From a virus, in IMG/VR virus record IMGVR_UViG_3300009161_000003, positions 1 to 64,000 of that record: DNA of 64,000 nt; one strand, given 5' to 3'. Made by a program: the position numbers and the translations under genes. How positions within the stretch are numbered: position 1 is the first letter of the stretch; each line of letters begins with the position of its first letter. A model generated the notes under the pieces. It was given only the letters and a program-made list of their open reading frames with translations. It was not told where the DNA came from and did not search any database. This document shows, piece by piece, positions 46,708-55,905 of this stretch.

Positions 46708-47268
46708 TTATTGCAGGTCTGGATCTACATGTTGATATTGCGTGGTATGCATTAACAATAAAGTGTATCTTTTTCCATCTTCAATTGGAGTAATTCCATG
46801 CTTCCATTTTTCTCCGTCACTAATAAAAAATACAGCACTATATTTTTTTGGTTTATATTCAAAGTCTAAAACAGGAAAAAAAATCTTTCCTCCTAAAAAT
46901 TCATCATTTAAATAAATTACAGAACTATATTCAATAAATTTTTCTGGATCCTGATCATCAATATGAACCCCTCCAGAACTTCCTACGTTCCATACTGATC
47001 CAAAGGCTTTGAAACATTTAATTTGATTTTTTTCGTTTGGATTTAATTCTTGATGAATTAGGTTTGCTTTTAAAGCATATTTTTTTAAAAGACTAATGGT
47101 TGTTTTGTTATATGGAAATGCTGTTCCTCCGTATCTACTTTTATAATATTCTGGATAAGGATTTATTTCTGAAGGTTTATTGATTTCAGATATCAAAACA
47201 TTAGCATCTTCTTCACTAATAAAGTCATTAATTATAATTGGTTTATCTTTTATAGGCAAGTTAGTCAT
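46708..47268 (-). CDS. Fe(II)/2OG oxygenase
   Basis: 186 residues. GVHIDDQDPE (HxD), WKHGITP (distal His) and GKRYTLLLM (Arg) are intact; VIYLNDEFLGGKIFFP is the core. Second cluster of oxygenases (46.7-52.4 kb). Substrate unknown. Confidence 0.82.
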   Translation of the reverse strand: MTNLPIKDKPIIINDFISEEDANVLISEINKPSEINPYPEYYKSRYGGTAFPYNKTTISLLKKYALKANLIHQELNPNEKNQIKCFKAFGSVWNVGSSGGVHIDDQDPEKFIEYSSVIYLNDEFLGGKIFFPVLDFEYKPKKYSAVFFISDGEKWKHGITPIEDGKRYTLLLMHTTQYQHVDPDLQ

Positions 47269-47272
47269 AATC

Positions 47273-47917
47273 TTATTCCTCCCCTGTGGAAAAATATCTT
47301 TTTTCTTTAGGTACGTTATGATACCAATTTGGCAAAGAATATTTTATTCCATCTGTTATTTCTTCAACTTCATGAACATATAAAAAATTTGATGGGAAAA
47401 ACAATATACTTCCAGCCTCTGGTTTAAATGATAAATTTGAATTTTTAAAAACCAAATTACCACCTTTATAATCATCATTTAAATACATCAAAACAGAAAG
47501 AGTCCTAGTGCTTACACCGTGATCTTGATGTGCTGGCAGATATCCAGATTTTTCATACTTAAGTAAATGCATTGCATCATCTCTAGATTTAACATTTAAA
47601 AATGGATAGAGACCCTTATACTTAGAAAGATATTCGTCTAATGGAGAAAATAATTTTTTTGAAATGCTGTAAATTTCATCATAAAAAAAATCATCTTTAT
47701 TTATTTGTCCCTGTGGTATAAAAAATTTTTGCCAACAAAAAAATTGTTCTTTGTCATTCCAAGGAGACCAAGGCCTAGCCATAGTTTTAATAATTTTATT
47801 TTTATTATTTAATATTTTTTTATCTAAATCTTCAACCTCTTTAATTATTTTTTCTGAATCAATAATTGCATTTTTATAATAAACTAATCCTAAATCTAAA
47901 ATTTCAACACTATTCAT
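47273..47917 (-). CDS. Fe(II)/2OG oxygenase
   Basis: 214 residues. PAHQDHGVST gives HxD, YVHEVEEIT the distal His; the usual Arg is Lys (GIKYSLPNWY). VLMYLNDDYKGGNLVF is the core. Longer N-terminal helical part than its relatives. ATG overlaps the upstream stop. Confidence 0.8.
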   Translation of the reverse strand: MNSVEILDLGLVYYKNAIIDSEKIIKEVEDLDKKILNNKNKIIKTMARPWSPWNDKEQFFCWQKFFIPQGQINKDDFFYDEIYSISKKLFSPLDEYLSKYKGLYPFLNVKSRDDAMHLLKYEKSGYLPAHQDHGVSTRTLSVLMYLNDDYKGGNLVFKNSNLSFKPEAGSILFFPSNFLYVHEVEEITDGIKYSLPNWYHNVPKEKRYFSTGEE

Positions 47918-48762
47918 TATGATACTTCTTTAACTCTAATTGAATCAAAACCAGGAAAATATCTATTTGTTTCTGAATCTAAATTAGAAGTAGTATTTTT
48001 GTATGATACTCCAATATTATCAAATGGCAAATAATTTATATCTAATATGTCAATATTTTTATATTTTTCAAAATTATTTAATTTGTTTTTATTTTTCTTT
48101 AAATAATTAATTGATTCATTGTAATTATGATACAGATCATATGAACAAAAAGAATCCTCTAAATTATTTACTTTTGAAATTAAGTAAAAACTAGACGGAC
48201 ATGAGTATATCTCAATATCATTTGCCATTAATTCTACTGAAAGTAAAATATCTTGTCCATAATATTTTAGATTATTTAAAATAGAAAAAAACTTTATATA
48301 TTTTTTATCTAAAAAAATAAAATTCATATCTACCCAATTATTTAAATAAAAATTATTTGAAAGTTCTTCGTTTTTATTTATTAAAAAATTATTAATAGAT
48401 AAATTAGTTTTTCCCTTTCCAGATATAATTAAATTATTTTTTGATTTTAAAAAATTTGTTAAAAGCATGTCCCAATTATTTATTAACTCTATATGTTCGC
48501 TTATTTCTAAAAAATAATCATAATTGGTTTTTAAAAACGTATATCTATAATGTGGAATCCCTACATGGTCATCCCATCTTACGTGATTATACTTAACATG
48601 ATGATTATTATAAAAATCTTTTTCCCTATTTATATTTGATTGGTCATAAATAAAAAATCTTAATGTTAAATTGCCACTAGATTTTTTTATAATGCTATCA
48701 ACGATTGACTTTAAATTTTTATTCTTATATGAATGAATAAAAATGCCAATAGTTTCTTTCAT
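47917..48762 (-). CDS. GlcNAc-transferase-like glycosyltransferase
   Basis: 281 residues from ATG 48762 (TAATG overlap). FIYDQSNINREKDFY, WDDHVGIPHYRY and YDYFLEISEHIELINNWD match the PF11397-type glycosyltransferase (GlcNAc) order, with EIxEHIE in the place of the usual DSH. Very asparagine-rich and AT-rich. Placed between oxygenases: hydroxylation followed by glycosylation is a known pairing elsewhere. Confidence 0.65.
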   Translation of the reverse strand: MKETIGIFIHSYKNKNLKSIVDSIIKKSSGNLTLRFFIYDQSNINREKDFYNNHHVKYNHVRWDDHVGIPHYRYTFLKTNYDYFLEISEHIELINNWDMLLTNFLKSKNNLIISGKGKTNLSINNFLINKNEELSNNFYLNNWVDMNFIFLDKKYIKFFSILNNLKYYGQDILLSVELMANDIEIYSCPSSFYLISKVNNLEDSFCSYDLYHNYNESINYLKKNKNKLNNFEKYKNIDILDINYLPFDNIGVSYKNTTSNLDSETNRYFPGFDSIRVKEVS

Positions 48763-49394
48763 TATAACAATGGGATCCAATGCTGTTGAACAAGACTATT
48801 ATTTGGATCATCTTGAATAAGGTCTGATAGCGGAACAATATCATATGCTAATGTAATTCTTGGTCCTTCCCAATCCCAATCTGCCATAGCATGCCTATGA
48901 CCCATTTCAGAAACAATCATTCTATTATTTACATTATGGTTATCAACATTTTTTCCATGAACAATATAGTGTGTTGTTGATGGTTCTGCATTGATTGAAT
49001 AGTACCCATGAAAACGAGGTGCTGGGAATGGACCATGATCATGCCAATCTAATTTTCCCTTTTTTGTAAAATTAACATTAAACCAACCTTGAACCATAAA
49101 CTTTTGTTTGCTAAAATCAATATCATAGTATTCACAAGCCTCTTTAATTAATTCAGAAAGACCTGTGTATACATTATAAATTTCTGGATTATAAAATTGA
49201 AAAACATTGTAATCTCTCCATTTTATGGTAGAAATACTTTGAGAATCAACAAAGTTATCTGACTTAGGGTCTAATGGAGTAATTCCTTTAATTTGTTCAT
49301 TTTGTATTTCATCGTAAGTTTTAAGCAAAAAACCTTTTAATTTATCAAGATCATTGTCTAAAAATCTTTCAAAAAACTTATGTTCTTTTTTCAT
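48762..49394 (-). CDS. 2OG-oxygenase-like protein (WHDHG type)
   Basis: 210 residues. LDWHDHG provides the N-terminal metal motif, FHGYYSINAEPSTTHY the core and MGHRHAMADWDWEGPRITLA the distal His and Arg. A paralogue lies at 51648-52364 with the same blocks. SD GAAAGG and TATACT upstream. Family relation to PF13759-like oxygenases is by pattern. Confidence 0.7.
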   Translation of the reverse strand: MKKEHKFFERFLDNDLDKLKGFLLKTYDEIQNEQIKGITPLDPKSDNFVDSQSISTIKWRDYNVFQFYNPEIYNVYTGLSELIKEACEYYDIDFSKQKFMVQGWFNVNFTKKGKLDWHDHGPFPAPRFHGYYSINAEPSTTHYIVHGKNVDNHNVNNRMIVSEMGHRHAMADWDWEGPRITLAYDIVPLSDLIQDDPNNSLVQQHWIPLL

Positions 49395-49424
49395 AACAAA
49401 ACCTTTCTATTTCTAATAAGTATA

Positions 49425-50159
49425 TCATAAATACGTCTTCTTTTGCCATGTAGTTTTTCTGTAATACCCAGTTACATTTGTCCTTCTTTTCTCTTCAGAT
49501 ATATTTTTTTTTGCATACTCTTTTTCATCAATCACAATCTCTTTTTGCCAAGGCTCCCTTTTTATTGGCAGCATCTGGCATATAGGAGTTCCTTTTGGAA
49601 TAATTCCAAAGAAATTCTTTTTTATAAAAATTGGAATAAAGGCAGGCAGACCCCAGATATCTGAATCAACAACGGCAGATGAAGTATAAAATGGTAAATC
49701 ATATCTATTGAATGGATGAGTAATTAAAATAGAGTACCCTTTAGGTGTTTCATAAAACCAATTCATTTTTATACCAAAATGAATAGGATGGCATTCTAGT
49801 GGAATAGCCATATCTACAGCGGGTCTTTTGTCTACTAAAATTATTCCACTATTCCACGAAAGAGAAGGAATTCCATCCTTATCTAATTCTACTAATAGGT
49901 CCTCCTCTAAACAATACATATACCCCATTACCATTGCGTCAAAAAAAGGTAAACAAAGTTTAGTAGACACATTGCTTCCATCTACCCCTCTATCGTTGAT
50001 TGGTGCCAAATCTTTTAATTTATTGCTTGCTCCTCCATATGGAGATAAATCTTTATACCAATCTGGAAGGCACTTTATAGCCTCTACTGGAGGAGACAAC
50101 CTTTTAGTAAAATCAGAAGCACCTTCACTTGCAACAAAAGTTATTTTTTTATTTTTCAC
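49425..50159 (-). CDS. Conserved phage protein of unknown function
   Basis: 244 residues. PPVEAIKCLPDWYKDLSPYG, TKLCLPFFDAMVMGYMYCLE and GTPICQMLPIKREPW are its clear features; the same layout occurs in cyanophage-type hypothetical proteins. Mostly beta. Lies inside the second oxygenase cluster. Confidence 0.6.
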   Translation of the reverse strand: MKNKKITFVASEGASDFTKRLSPPVEAIKCLPDWYKDLSPYGGASNKLKDLAPINDRGVDGSNVSTKLCLPFFDAMVMGYMYCLEEDLLVELDKDGIPSLSWNSGIILVDKRPAVDMAIPLECHPIHFGIKMNWFYETPKGYSILITHPFNRYDLPFYTSSAVVDSDIWGLPAFIPIFIKKNFFGIIPKGTPICQMLPIKREPWQKEIVIDEKEYAKKNISEEKRRTNVTGYYRKTTWQKKTYL

Positions 50160-50805
50160 TGTACTCCTTTATAATTTTTTTTATAATAACCTTATCTTTA
50201 ATAATGATATCAAATGCTGGAGTATTGTTTTCAATAATAAAAAAACCATCTTTTATCATTGATTCTTGTTTCTTAATTAAAAAATATATCCACTTTGGGT
50301 AAATATGTTTTAGTTTTATATCTATTTTATTTAATTTAATTGTTTCTGGAAAAACAAAAAACGGAGAACTTAAAATATTTCTGATCTCAACATCAACATC
50401 TTCATCAATAATCCATTGTGTATACATCTTGTATTGTGCTAAGTAGCAGTCATCTTTATCTTGTAAAACCCTATCTGATGGATAAAATTGTCTTAGCCAT
50501 GTTTTATCTAATGCATAAATATTATGAACACCTTTTCTTTCAACCCATATGTCTGCATGTGTATGTTGTCTTAAAACAATGTAATCATTTTCTAAGATTA
50601 ATTCTGGCCTTATTCCAAAGTTAAGGGCATAAGCATTAACAGGTTTTACTATATTATTTTTGTATTTACTATTTAAAACCCCTTCAATTTTTGTCCACTT
50701 TCTAGGCACATTTGAAATATTTTGAATTTCATAAAAATCAATATTCGCAGAGTTAAGCCAAAATTTTGATCCAACTATATTGTTAAGCACATTATCATGA
50801 GACAT
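50149..50805 (-). CDS. Unknown protein in oxygenase cluster
   Basis: 218 residues, MSHDNVLNNIVGSKFWLNSA; beta-rich and aromatic (HADIWVERKGVHNIYALDKT). Overlaps the next gene by 11 nt and starts 5 bp from tRNA-Thr. Not recognised. Confidence 0.5.
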   Translation of the reverse strand: MSHDNVLNNIVGSKFWLNSANIDFYEIQNISNVPRKWTKIEGVLNSKYKNNIVKPVNAYALNFGIRPELILENDYIVLRQHTHADIWVERKGVHNIYALDKTWLRQFYPSDRVLQDKDDCYLAQYKMYTQWIIDEDVDVEIRNILSSPFFVFPETIKLNKIDIKLKHIYPKWIYFLIKKQESMIKDGFFIIENNTPAFDIIIKDKVIIKKIIKEYSEK

Positions 50806-50809
50806 ATTG

Positions 50810-50880
50810 AGCCTCTTGCAGGAATCGAACCTGCACCATCCGCTTACAAGGCGGAAGCACTGCCACTATGCTAAAGAGGC
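50810..50880 (-). tRNA. tRNA-Thr (anticodon TGT)
   Basis: On minus: acceptor GCCTCTT/AAGAGGC, short D-arm, anticodon stem TCCGC/GCGGA with loop CTTGTAA, T-stem GCAGG/CCTGC with loop TTCGATT, discriminator T. CCA not encoded. Reads ACA codons, which are frequent in this AT-rich phage. Confidence 0.9.
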
Positions 50881-50892
50881 ATTTTTTTGTTC

Positions 50893-51072
50893 TTATTCTA
50901 ATATCTTGAATACTACTTGGCATGGATCTCCACCTTCGTCCCACTCCTGTGCTTCTTCTGGAGTCATATGAGGATCTCCATCATGTGTATTACAAAATGG
51001 TGTCGTTATCCATCCCCTTGAAATTCCGTTATTAATCCATATATCAAACTCTAATTCTTCTGTTTTGTCCAT
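50893..51072 (-). CDS. 59-residue conserved actinophage protein
   Basis: MDKTEELEFDIWINNGISRG..., with CNTHDGDPHMTPEEAQEW and GGDPC. The PxCxTHDG...E-E-x-x-W-E-x-GGDPC signature is widespread in actinobacteriophages. TACAAT lies 5 nt before ATG. Confidence 0.7.
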   Translation of the reverse strand: MDKTEELEFDIWINNGISRGWITTPFCNTHDGDPHMTPEEAQEWDEGGDPCQVVFKILE

Positions 51073-51086
51073 AATATATTGTATCC

Positions 51087-51611
51087 CTAAATACTCACTG
51101 TGTCAATTGGACCAAGACATGATGTAGAAAATTTAATGGCAGATGAAACAGCATTTATAGATCTTTTGCGAGCATCTTTTTGATTTTCAGTAGCGTGTAA
51201 ATTTCCTAATGCATATTGCATTCCAGATCCCATTACTAAATAATCTCCAGTGTATTGTGTTAAAGACATATCCGCAGCACTGTGCTCAAAGATCTTTCCT
51301 TTAACGCAAATAATCATTCCAAAATCAGAATCTTTTGATACATCTACCCACCACTCATTATAAAAATCACGAAGTTCTTTAATAAATTTAGTGTACATAA
51401 ATTTTTCAATATTATTTCCAGTTGGAATTGATGGTTTAAAATTATGTTTTATTCTATCGCCATCCATAGTTCCTGCGTATCCAAATAGGTATGGACCTTG
51501 TTGCCAAACTTTTGAGGTGGCACATTGAAGTATGATTTCATCGTCAGATACGCCTCTTTCGCCAGACATATAAATTTTTTCATCTTTGCGAACAACGACA
51601 ATACAAGTCAT
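51087..51611 (-). CDS. Proteasome/HslV-like Ntn hydrolase
   Basis: 174 residues. After Met comes Thr2 (M-TCIVVVRKDEKIYMSGERG), matching the N-terminal nucleophile of proteasome beta and HslV subunits; later SGERGVSDDE, FGYAGTMDGDR and YLVMGSGMQYALGNL give the Ntn fold with the SGxQYALG motif. Predicted peptidase ring or related hydrolase; host Actinobacteria have proteasomes. No ATPase partner is seen in the window. Confidence 0.75.
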   Translation of the reverse strand: MTCIVVVRKDEKIYMSGERGVSDDEIILQCATSKVWQQGPYLFGYAGTMDGDRIKHNFKPSIPTGNNIEKFMYTKFIKELRDFYNEWWVDVSKDSDFGMIICVKGKIFEHSAADMSLTQYTGDYLVMGSGMQYALGNLHATENQKDARKRSINAVSSAIKFSTSCLGPIDTVSI

Positions 51612-51647
51612 GCTACTCCCTTAGTTTTGTTATTTTTTTTAATATTA

Positions 51648-52364
51648 TTATGCTTCATCATAGATCTGAGGTAATGGAAAATAATGTTGTTCCCAAAAAG
51701 TTTCATGTTCTTGAAATTTAGAATTAAGAAAATCTTTTTGTAAAGCCATATTTAATGGAATTATATCGTATGCAATTGTAATTCTTGGACCATCAAAATT
51801 CCAATCAGACATTGCGTGTGGAAAACCAACTAAAGACAATATTGCACGATTATTAATGTTATGATTTATTTTTATATCTCCATTAATATTATAATGTGTT
51901 TCAGAAGGTTCTGCACTTACAGAATAATATCCATGAAGAGCAAAAACTTTACGATCTGGATGCACATGATCATGCCAATTTAACTTTCCACCCTTTTCAT
52001 TATTGTTAATATTAAACCATGATTGACATACAAATTTTTGACTATTATAGTCCACATCATAATACTTACAGGCTTCTCTTGTCATGTCAACAACAGAGGA
52101 ATAAAGGTCATGGATAAATGGGTAGTACATTTTAAAAGCATTATATTCTCTAGATTTTATTGTAGAAATAGAATTTGATTCTTTAAAAAATTCATTTTCT
52201 GGATGAAGAGTATCAAACTTTTTTACTCCACGCATTTCACCATTAAGAATTCTATCATATTCAAATTCTAAAACTTCTGTTGCTTCTTTTAAATCTATAT
52301 TTAAATCTCTATAAAAAAACTTTTGTGGCTTATAGTTTTTATTAAAATAAGGTACCTTGCCCAT
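51648..52364 (-). CDS. 2OG-oxygenase-like protein (WHDHV type)
   Basis: 238 residues, paralogue of 48762-49394: LNWHDHVHPDRKVFALHGYY, SAEPSETHYNINGD and VGFPHAMSDWNFDGPRITIA. Preceded by its own consensus-like promoter (52392-52421) and GAAGGGG ribosome binding site, so it may be expressed independently. Confidence 0.7.
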   Translation of the reverse strand: MGKVPYFNKNYKPQKFFYRDLNIDLKEATEVLEFEYDRILNGEMRGVKKFDTLHPENEFFKESNSISTIKSREYNAFKMYYPFIHDLYSSVVDMTREACKYYDVDYNSQKFVCQSWFNINNNEKGGKLNWHDHVHPDRKVFALHGYYSVSAEPSETHYNINGDIKINHNINNRAILSLVGFPHAMSDWNFDGPRITIAYDIIPLNMALQKDFLNSKFQEHETFWEQHYFPLPQIYDEA

Positions 52365-52391
52365 AAAACCCCTTCAGTAGTAGATACATTA

Positions 52392-52421
52392 ATTGTACCA
52401 CTTAAAGGGGTCTTATGTCAA
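52392..52421 (-). promoter_or_regulatory. Promoter for 51648-52364
   Basis: On minus TTGACA (52421-52416), 18 bp, TACAAT (52397-52392). The -35/-10 region also contains CCCCTTT repeats. Confidence 0.75.
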
Positions 52422-52437
52422 CTAAGGGGATTTGTCC

Positions 52438-52728
52438 TTATTTAGACTTTTTGTCCACTGACGAGAATGCTGCATTAATTTCTTGAATTGTAAGTTTGCC
52501 ATCGTCAAGAAACCCTCTAGCCAGTCTTTCAACTACAGTTGCCACTCCTAGCGTTCCAGCCAGAATAACAGCCTTTGTTGTACTAATTCCCACTACTGCT
52601 CCAGCACCTATTACAGATAGTCCTGATGCTGCAAATACCGCAACAATTCGCATAACAATATTATTTATGCTTGCAATTGCTCCTGATCCGACTTGGGTAG
52701 CCTCTTCAATTTGTTTTGCTCTTGCCAT
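52438..52728 (-). CDS. Holin-like membrane protein
   Basis: 96 residues. Two hydrophobic segments (IVAVFAASGLSVIGAGAVVG and AVILAGTLGVATVV) and a C-terminal tail ERLARGFLDDGKLTIQEIN. The tail motif is common in cyanophage-type holin candidates. SD AAGGAGG. Confidence 0.65.
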   Translation of the reverse strand: MARAKQIEEATQVGSGAIASINNIVMRIVAVFAASGLSVIGAGAVVGISTTKAVILAGTLGVATVVERLARGFLDDGKLTIQEINAAFSSVDKKSK

Positions 52729-52730
52729 TT

Positions 52731-52901
52731 TTATTCCTCCTTTTTATTTCTGATTGGATAACTTATCATCCAAGCAATAAATGTACCTATAATTGCATAA
52801 CCAACTACTGTTTTAGCACTTCCGTCTAAAACAACCCAGGCAATGAACATGCCAAGGATGGTCCAAAGTTGATCTATCATATCTTTTAGTATTTTTACCA
52901 T
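52731..52901 (-). CDS. 56-residue two-helix membrane protein
   Basis: [20 protein letters not shown]... two transmembrane helices with a short loop; basic-acidic tail RNKKEE. Lies 2 nt before the holin-like gene and overlaps the large coiled-coil gene (ATGGTAA). Holin partner possible. Confidence 0.6.
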   Translation of the reverse strand: MVKILKDMIDQLWTILGMFIAWVVLDGSAKTVVGYAIIGTFIAWMISYPIRNKKEE

Positions 52902-55189
52902 CTCTCATTCCTCCTTGACCCTGATGAGCCACTGCCTGACCCTCCAGAATTTCCTCCTCCAGTTGACCCACCTGAAGATCCTGCTGCGCCTGCTGCTCCT
53001 GTGGCTGCTCCAACAGCATTAATTGCTGCTCCTGCAGCGATAACTGTTGCAACAACTGCGTCTGTAGATTCATTTCTTTCTTCATCACTCATGTCTGCTC
53101 CAACATTTCCAAATGCTGCCAATGCTGCTCCTGGATCTGAAAATGCTGCTGATAACAACGCTCCTGGGTCTGTCAATAACTCTAAAGAAACAGCAACTTC
53201 TGCTGTAATCACAACTTCATTTCCATTCACATCTGTACGAACCTCAACTGGAGTTTCTGGTGGAAGATCTTGTAACTGAATGCCTGCTTCAGCAACCTGT
53301 TCTTTTGTAAGGTTTTCTCCTGGCGCTACAGATTGAATAAGAGCGTCAGCAACAATATTTTTTTCTGCTTCAGATAACTTTCCATCTCCACTTACTAAAT
53401 CAATAATTGCTTTTAAATCTTCTTTTGAAACTTCTCCATCTGAAGCAAGTGCATCTAATACTGCTTCTTTATCTGCCAATGAAAGTTTTCCATCTTTTGC
53501 TAATGCTTCAATTAATTGATTAGTTTCTTTTGTATCAATTTTTCCATCTGCAGACATTACATCTGCAATATCTGAAACTTCTGAACTATCTAATTTACCA
53601 TCAGACAATGCATCAGACACAGTGTTATTTACTGCTTCTTGAGTTCCATTATCTATAGCATCTGCTTCAGCCTGTGCATTTGCTTCTTCTTGTGCCAGTG
53701 CTTCAGACTCTGCTTTAGCATTCGCCTCTTCTTGTGCTAATGCTTCGGCTTCTGCCTGAGCATCCGCTTCTGCTTGTGCTTGAGCCTCTGCTTCTGCTTT
53801 AGCGTCTGCCTCAGCCTGCGCTAGTGCTTCGGCCTCTGCTTGGGCATCAAGTGTTGCTTGTGCTAATGCCTCAGCCTCCGCTCTTGCATCCGCTTCTGCT
53901 TGTGCTTGAGCCTCTGCCTCTGCTTGTGCTTGAGCCTCTGCCTCTGCTTGTGCTTGTGCATCTGCAATTGCTTGCGCTTGAGCCTCTGCTTGTGCTTGTG
54001 CTGCATTTGCTGCTGCTATTGCAGCATTTTGTGCAGCAACTTGTGCGTTATATGCAGCAATGGCTGCTTCGGCCTCTGCTTGGGCTTGTGCTGCTTGTTG
54101 TGCAATTAATCTTGCTGCTTCTTCTTCTAGTCTTGCAATTTCAGCAAGTCTAGCAATTTCTGCTAACCTGTCTATCTCAGCAAGTCTAGCAACCTCAGCA
54201 AGTCTAGCAACTTCCGCAAGACGTGCAATCTCTGCTAATCGTGCAACCTCTGCTAAACGGGCAACCTCTGCAAGTCTGGCTTCCTCTGCTTGTGCATCAA
54301 TGATCGCTTGCGCTGCTGCAATTTCTTCTGCAGTAAGACCTATCTTTAATGTAACAACGTTTGAATTTGCAGAATACATTTGCAATGTATCGTTATCTGA
54401 TCTAATATTAAATGACCAAACCGTTCCACTTGGCTTTAGATTTGTTAGTACTGAGTGGTTAATTGTTATTGTTGTATTAAGAGAGTTGGGTTCTCCAACA
54501 TTTCCTGTTGCTATTCCCCATCCCCCGCCATCTGCGCTAAAAGAAATAGCATATCTTTCTGGCTGAGTATTACCAGTATTAGGTGCTTCCCAAGTTAATA
54601 CTGTTGATGTTTCTCCATCTACTACTGTTAAATTTCTTGGGGCACCTATAGTTAGGGGTGCTTGTGAAGTAAAGGCTTCTGCTGGAATAATTTGCATTGA
54701 TCCAGATTGATTCCAATATAGGAACACATTTGCTCCCCCACCATTTTCGTAATACATTAATTCTATAGTTTTAGGAACTCCTGCTGTAAAAGAAACTGGA
54801 GCACTTGTAGTTCCTCCACCACCCTTATCACGCCAGTCGTTTGTTATTAAAGTGCCATCAAGATATAATTTAGTTCCATCATCTGCTGTTGCTAAAAACG
54901 ATATGTTTTGGGTAGTGTTGCTAAGTATTGATCCTGTAAATCTTACAATTACGTCTTCTGAAGGTCCTCCAAGAACACTTCCACTTCCCCATTGAAAATT
55001 AATATTGGGCACAGTTGTTATTAAAGTTGGAGACATTCCTTGTGGTATATAGGGAGCAGCATTTTGACCTTGCACATTATAGACTTCTGCAGTTAAACCC
55101 TCTGTTGCATGGGCTTTTTCTGAGTACCCGAAAAATAAAGACCCGACGACAAGGCCTAAAACAATTAACGTTCTAAGTGATTTTTTCAG
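52895..55189 (-). CDS. Giant secreted PA14/coiled-coil protein with CTG start
   Basis: 764 residues if begun at CTG 55189, behind AGGAGAAGGGGAA; that start restores a signal peptide ([20 protein letters not shown] then KAHA). No in-frame ATG, GTG or TTG lies between the upstream stop and this CTG; a GTG at 55075 would lose the signal peptide. Order: PA14-like domain ([16 protein letters not shown]), fibronectin-like domain, eight ARLAE(V/I) hexads, a long A-x-A-x coiled coil rich in QAEAEA, four DGK(L/I)-type helical repeats, a hydrophobic helix and a GSSG-rich end. Surface or tail-tip fibre role likely. Confidence 0.7.
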   Translation of the reverse strand: MKKSLRTLIVLGLVVGSLFFGYSEKAHATEGLTAEVYNVQGQNAAPYIPQGMSPTLITTVPNINFQWGSGSVLGGPSEDVIVRFTGSILSNTTQNISFLATADDGTKLYLDGTLITNDWRDKGGGGTTSAPVSFTAGVPKTIELMYYENGGGANVFLYWNQSGSMQIIPAEAFTSQAPLTIGAPRNLTVVDGETSTVLTWEAPNTGNTQPERYAISFSADGGGWGIATGNVGEPNSLNTTITINHSVLTNLKPSGTVWSFNIRSDNDTLQMYSANSNVVTLKIGLTAEEIAAAQAIIDAQAEEARLAEVARLAEVARLAEIARLAEVARLAEVARLAEIDRLAEIARLAEIARLEEEAARLIAQQAAQAQAEAEAAIAAYNAQVAAQNAAIAAANAAQAQAEAQAQAIADAQAQAEAEAQAQAEAEAQAQAEADARAEAEALAQATLDAQAEAEALAQAEADAKAEAEAQAQAEADAQAEAEALAQEEANAKAESEALAQEEANAQAEADAIDNGTQEAVNNTVSDALSDGKLDSSEVSDIADVMSADGKIDTKETNQLIEALAKDGKLSLADKEAVLDALASDGEVSKEDLKAIIDLVSGDGKLSEAEKNIVADALIQSVAPGENLTKEQVAEAGIQLQDLPPETPVEVRTDVNGNEVVITAEVAVSLELLTDPGALLSAAFSDPGAALAAFGNVGADMSDEERNESTDAVVATVIAAGAAINAVGAATGAAGAAGSSGGSTGGGNSGGSGSGSSGSRRNERW
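53640..54300 (-). repeat. Tandem 18-bp and 6-bp codon repeats
   Basis: 54110-54290 encode about eight six-residue repeats (ARLAE + V/I); 53640-54100 encode irregular AQAE/AEAQ repeats. Both make long alanine-rich helices. DNA repeats are imperfect, with synonymous changes. Confidence 0.75.
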
Positions 55190-55204
55190 TTCCCCTTCTC
55201 CTAG

Positions 55205-55219
55205 GTCAACATTGTTGAC
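55205..55219. promoter_or_regulatory. 15-bp perfect palindrome (operator candidate)
   Basis: GTCAACATTGTTGAC, 7-bp arms with one central base, between a TATAAT-type -10 (minus) and the ribosome binding site of the CTG-start gene. Placed where a repressor would block initiation. Confidence 0.6.
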
Positions 55220-55377
55220 TATTATATTATAACATTATATTAAAAAGTGAGCAGTTTATAGACAACTACTCGGGTCTATCGTTCACGGTATTAACCTAAC
55301 GACTCTCATATAGAGCATCCGTATTAAATATAGCCGATCAATGTTTCATAATCTCTATAACTATATATTATACAGAA

Positions 55378-55794
55378 TTATTTGATTTTTATAGATTTTG
55401 GTTTCTTTTCTTCTGGAATATTGCGTGTAACTTTAACATTTAACATTCCATCCGTAAGATCAGCAGTTGTTACTTCCATATATTCACCAAGAGCAAATGA
55501 ACGAGTAAACTTACGAGCAGCAATTCCTTTATGTAATACTTCTGCATCAGTTACTGTTGCCTGTTCTCCCTTGATAATTAAGGTTCCTTTATCTACCGCA
55601 ATATCAAGGCTTTCTTTGCTAAACCCTGCTACTGCTAGAGTAATAATATAATTATCATCATCTAGTTTAAGTAGATCATATGGTGGAAATCCACCTGCAT
55701 TAATTGAATGTGCTTGGTTTAATCTATCTAATTCTCGATTAAATCCAATAAAAAAAGGATCTTTAAAAAGATCCATAGCGAACGTTGTTACCAT
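55378..55794 (-). CDS. Hsp20/alpha-crystallin small heat-shock protein
   Basis: 138 residues. FPPYDLLKLDDDNYIITLAV, AGFSKESLDIAVDKGTLIIK and KFTRSFALGEYMEVTTADL are the alpha-crystallin domain; IPEEKKPKSIKIK replaces the usual I-x-I tail. Predicted chaperone holding unfolded virion proteins; known in cyanophages. SD AAAGGAGAAAG. Confidence 0.92.
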   Translation of the reverse strand: MVTTFAMDLFKDPFFIGFNRELDRLNQAHSINAGGFPPYDLLKLDDDNYIITLAVAGFSKESLDIAVDKGTLIIKGEQATVTDAEVLHKGIAARKFTRSFALGEYMEVTTADLTDGMLNVKVTRNIPEEKKPKSIKIK

Positions 55795-55864
55795 TTTCTT
55801 TCTCCTTTTCAGCGAGTTAATTTATATCCCCGTTAGGCAGATACTATATTATTATAACACAAAA

Positions 55865-55889
55865 GGCAGGGAACTTATGTTACCCTGCC
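55865..55889 (-). terminator. Intrinsic terminator
   Basis: On minus: GGCAGGG, 11-base loop, CCCTGCC, TTTT. Ends the large surface-protein transcript; a TATAAT for hsp20 follows within a few bases. Confidence 0.8.
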
Positions 55890-55905
55890 CTAAGTGTTGG
55901 ACTAT

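Noticed and set aside
53824-54566. Long plus-strand frames over the coiled-coil gene
   Set aside because: Alanine/glutamine codon repeats on minus give leucine- and cysteine-rich open frames on plus; no ribosome binding sites.
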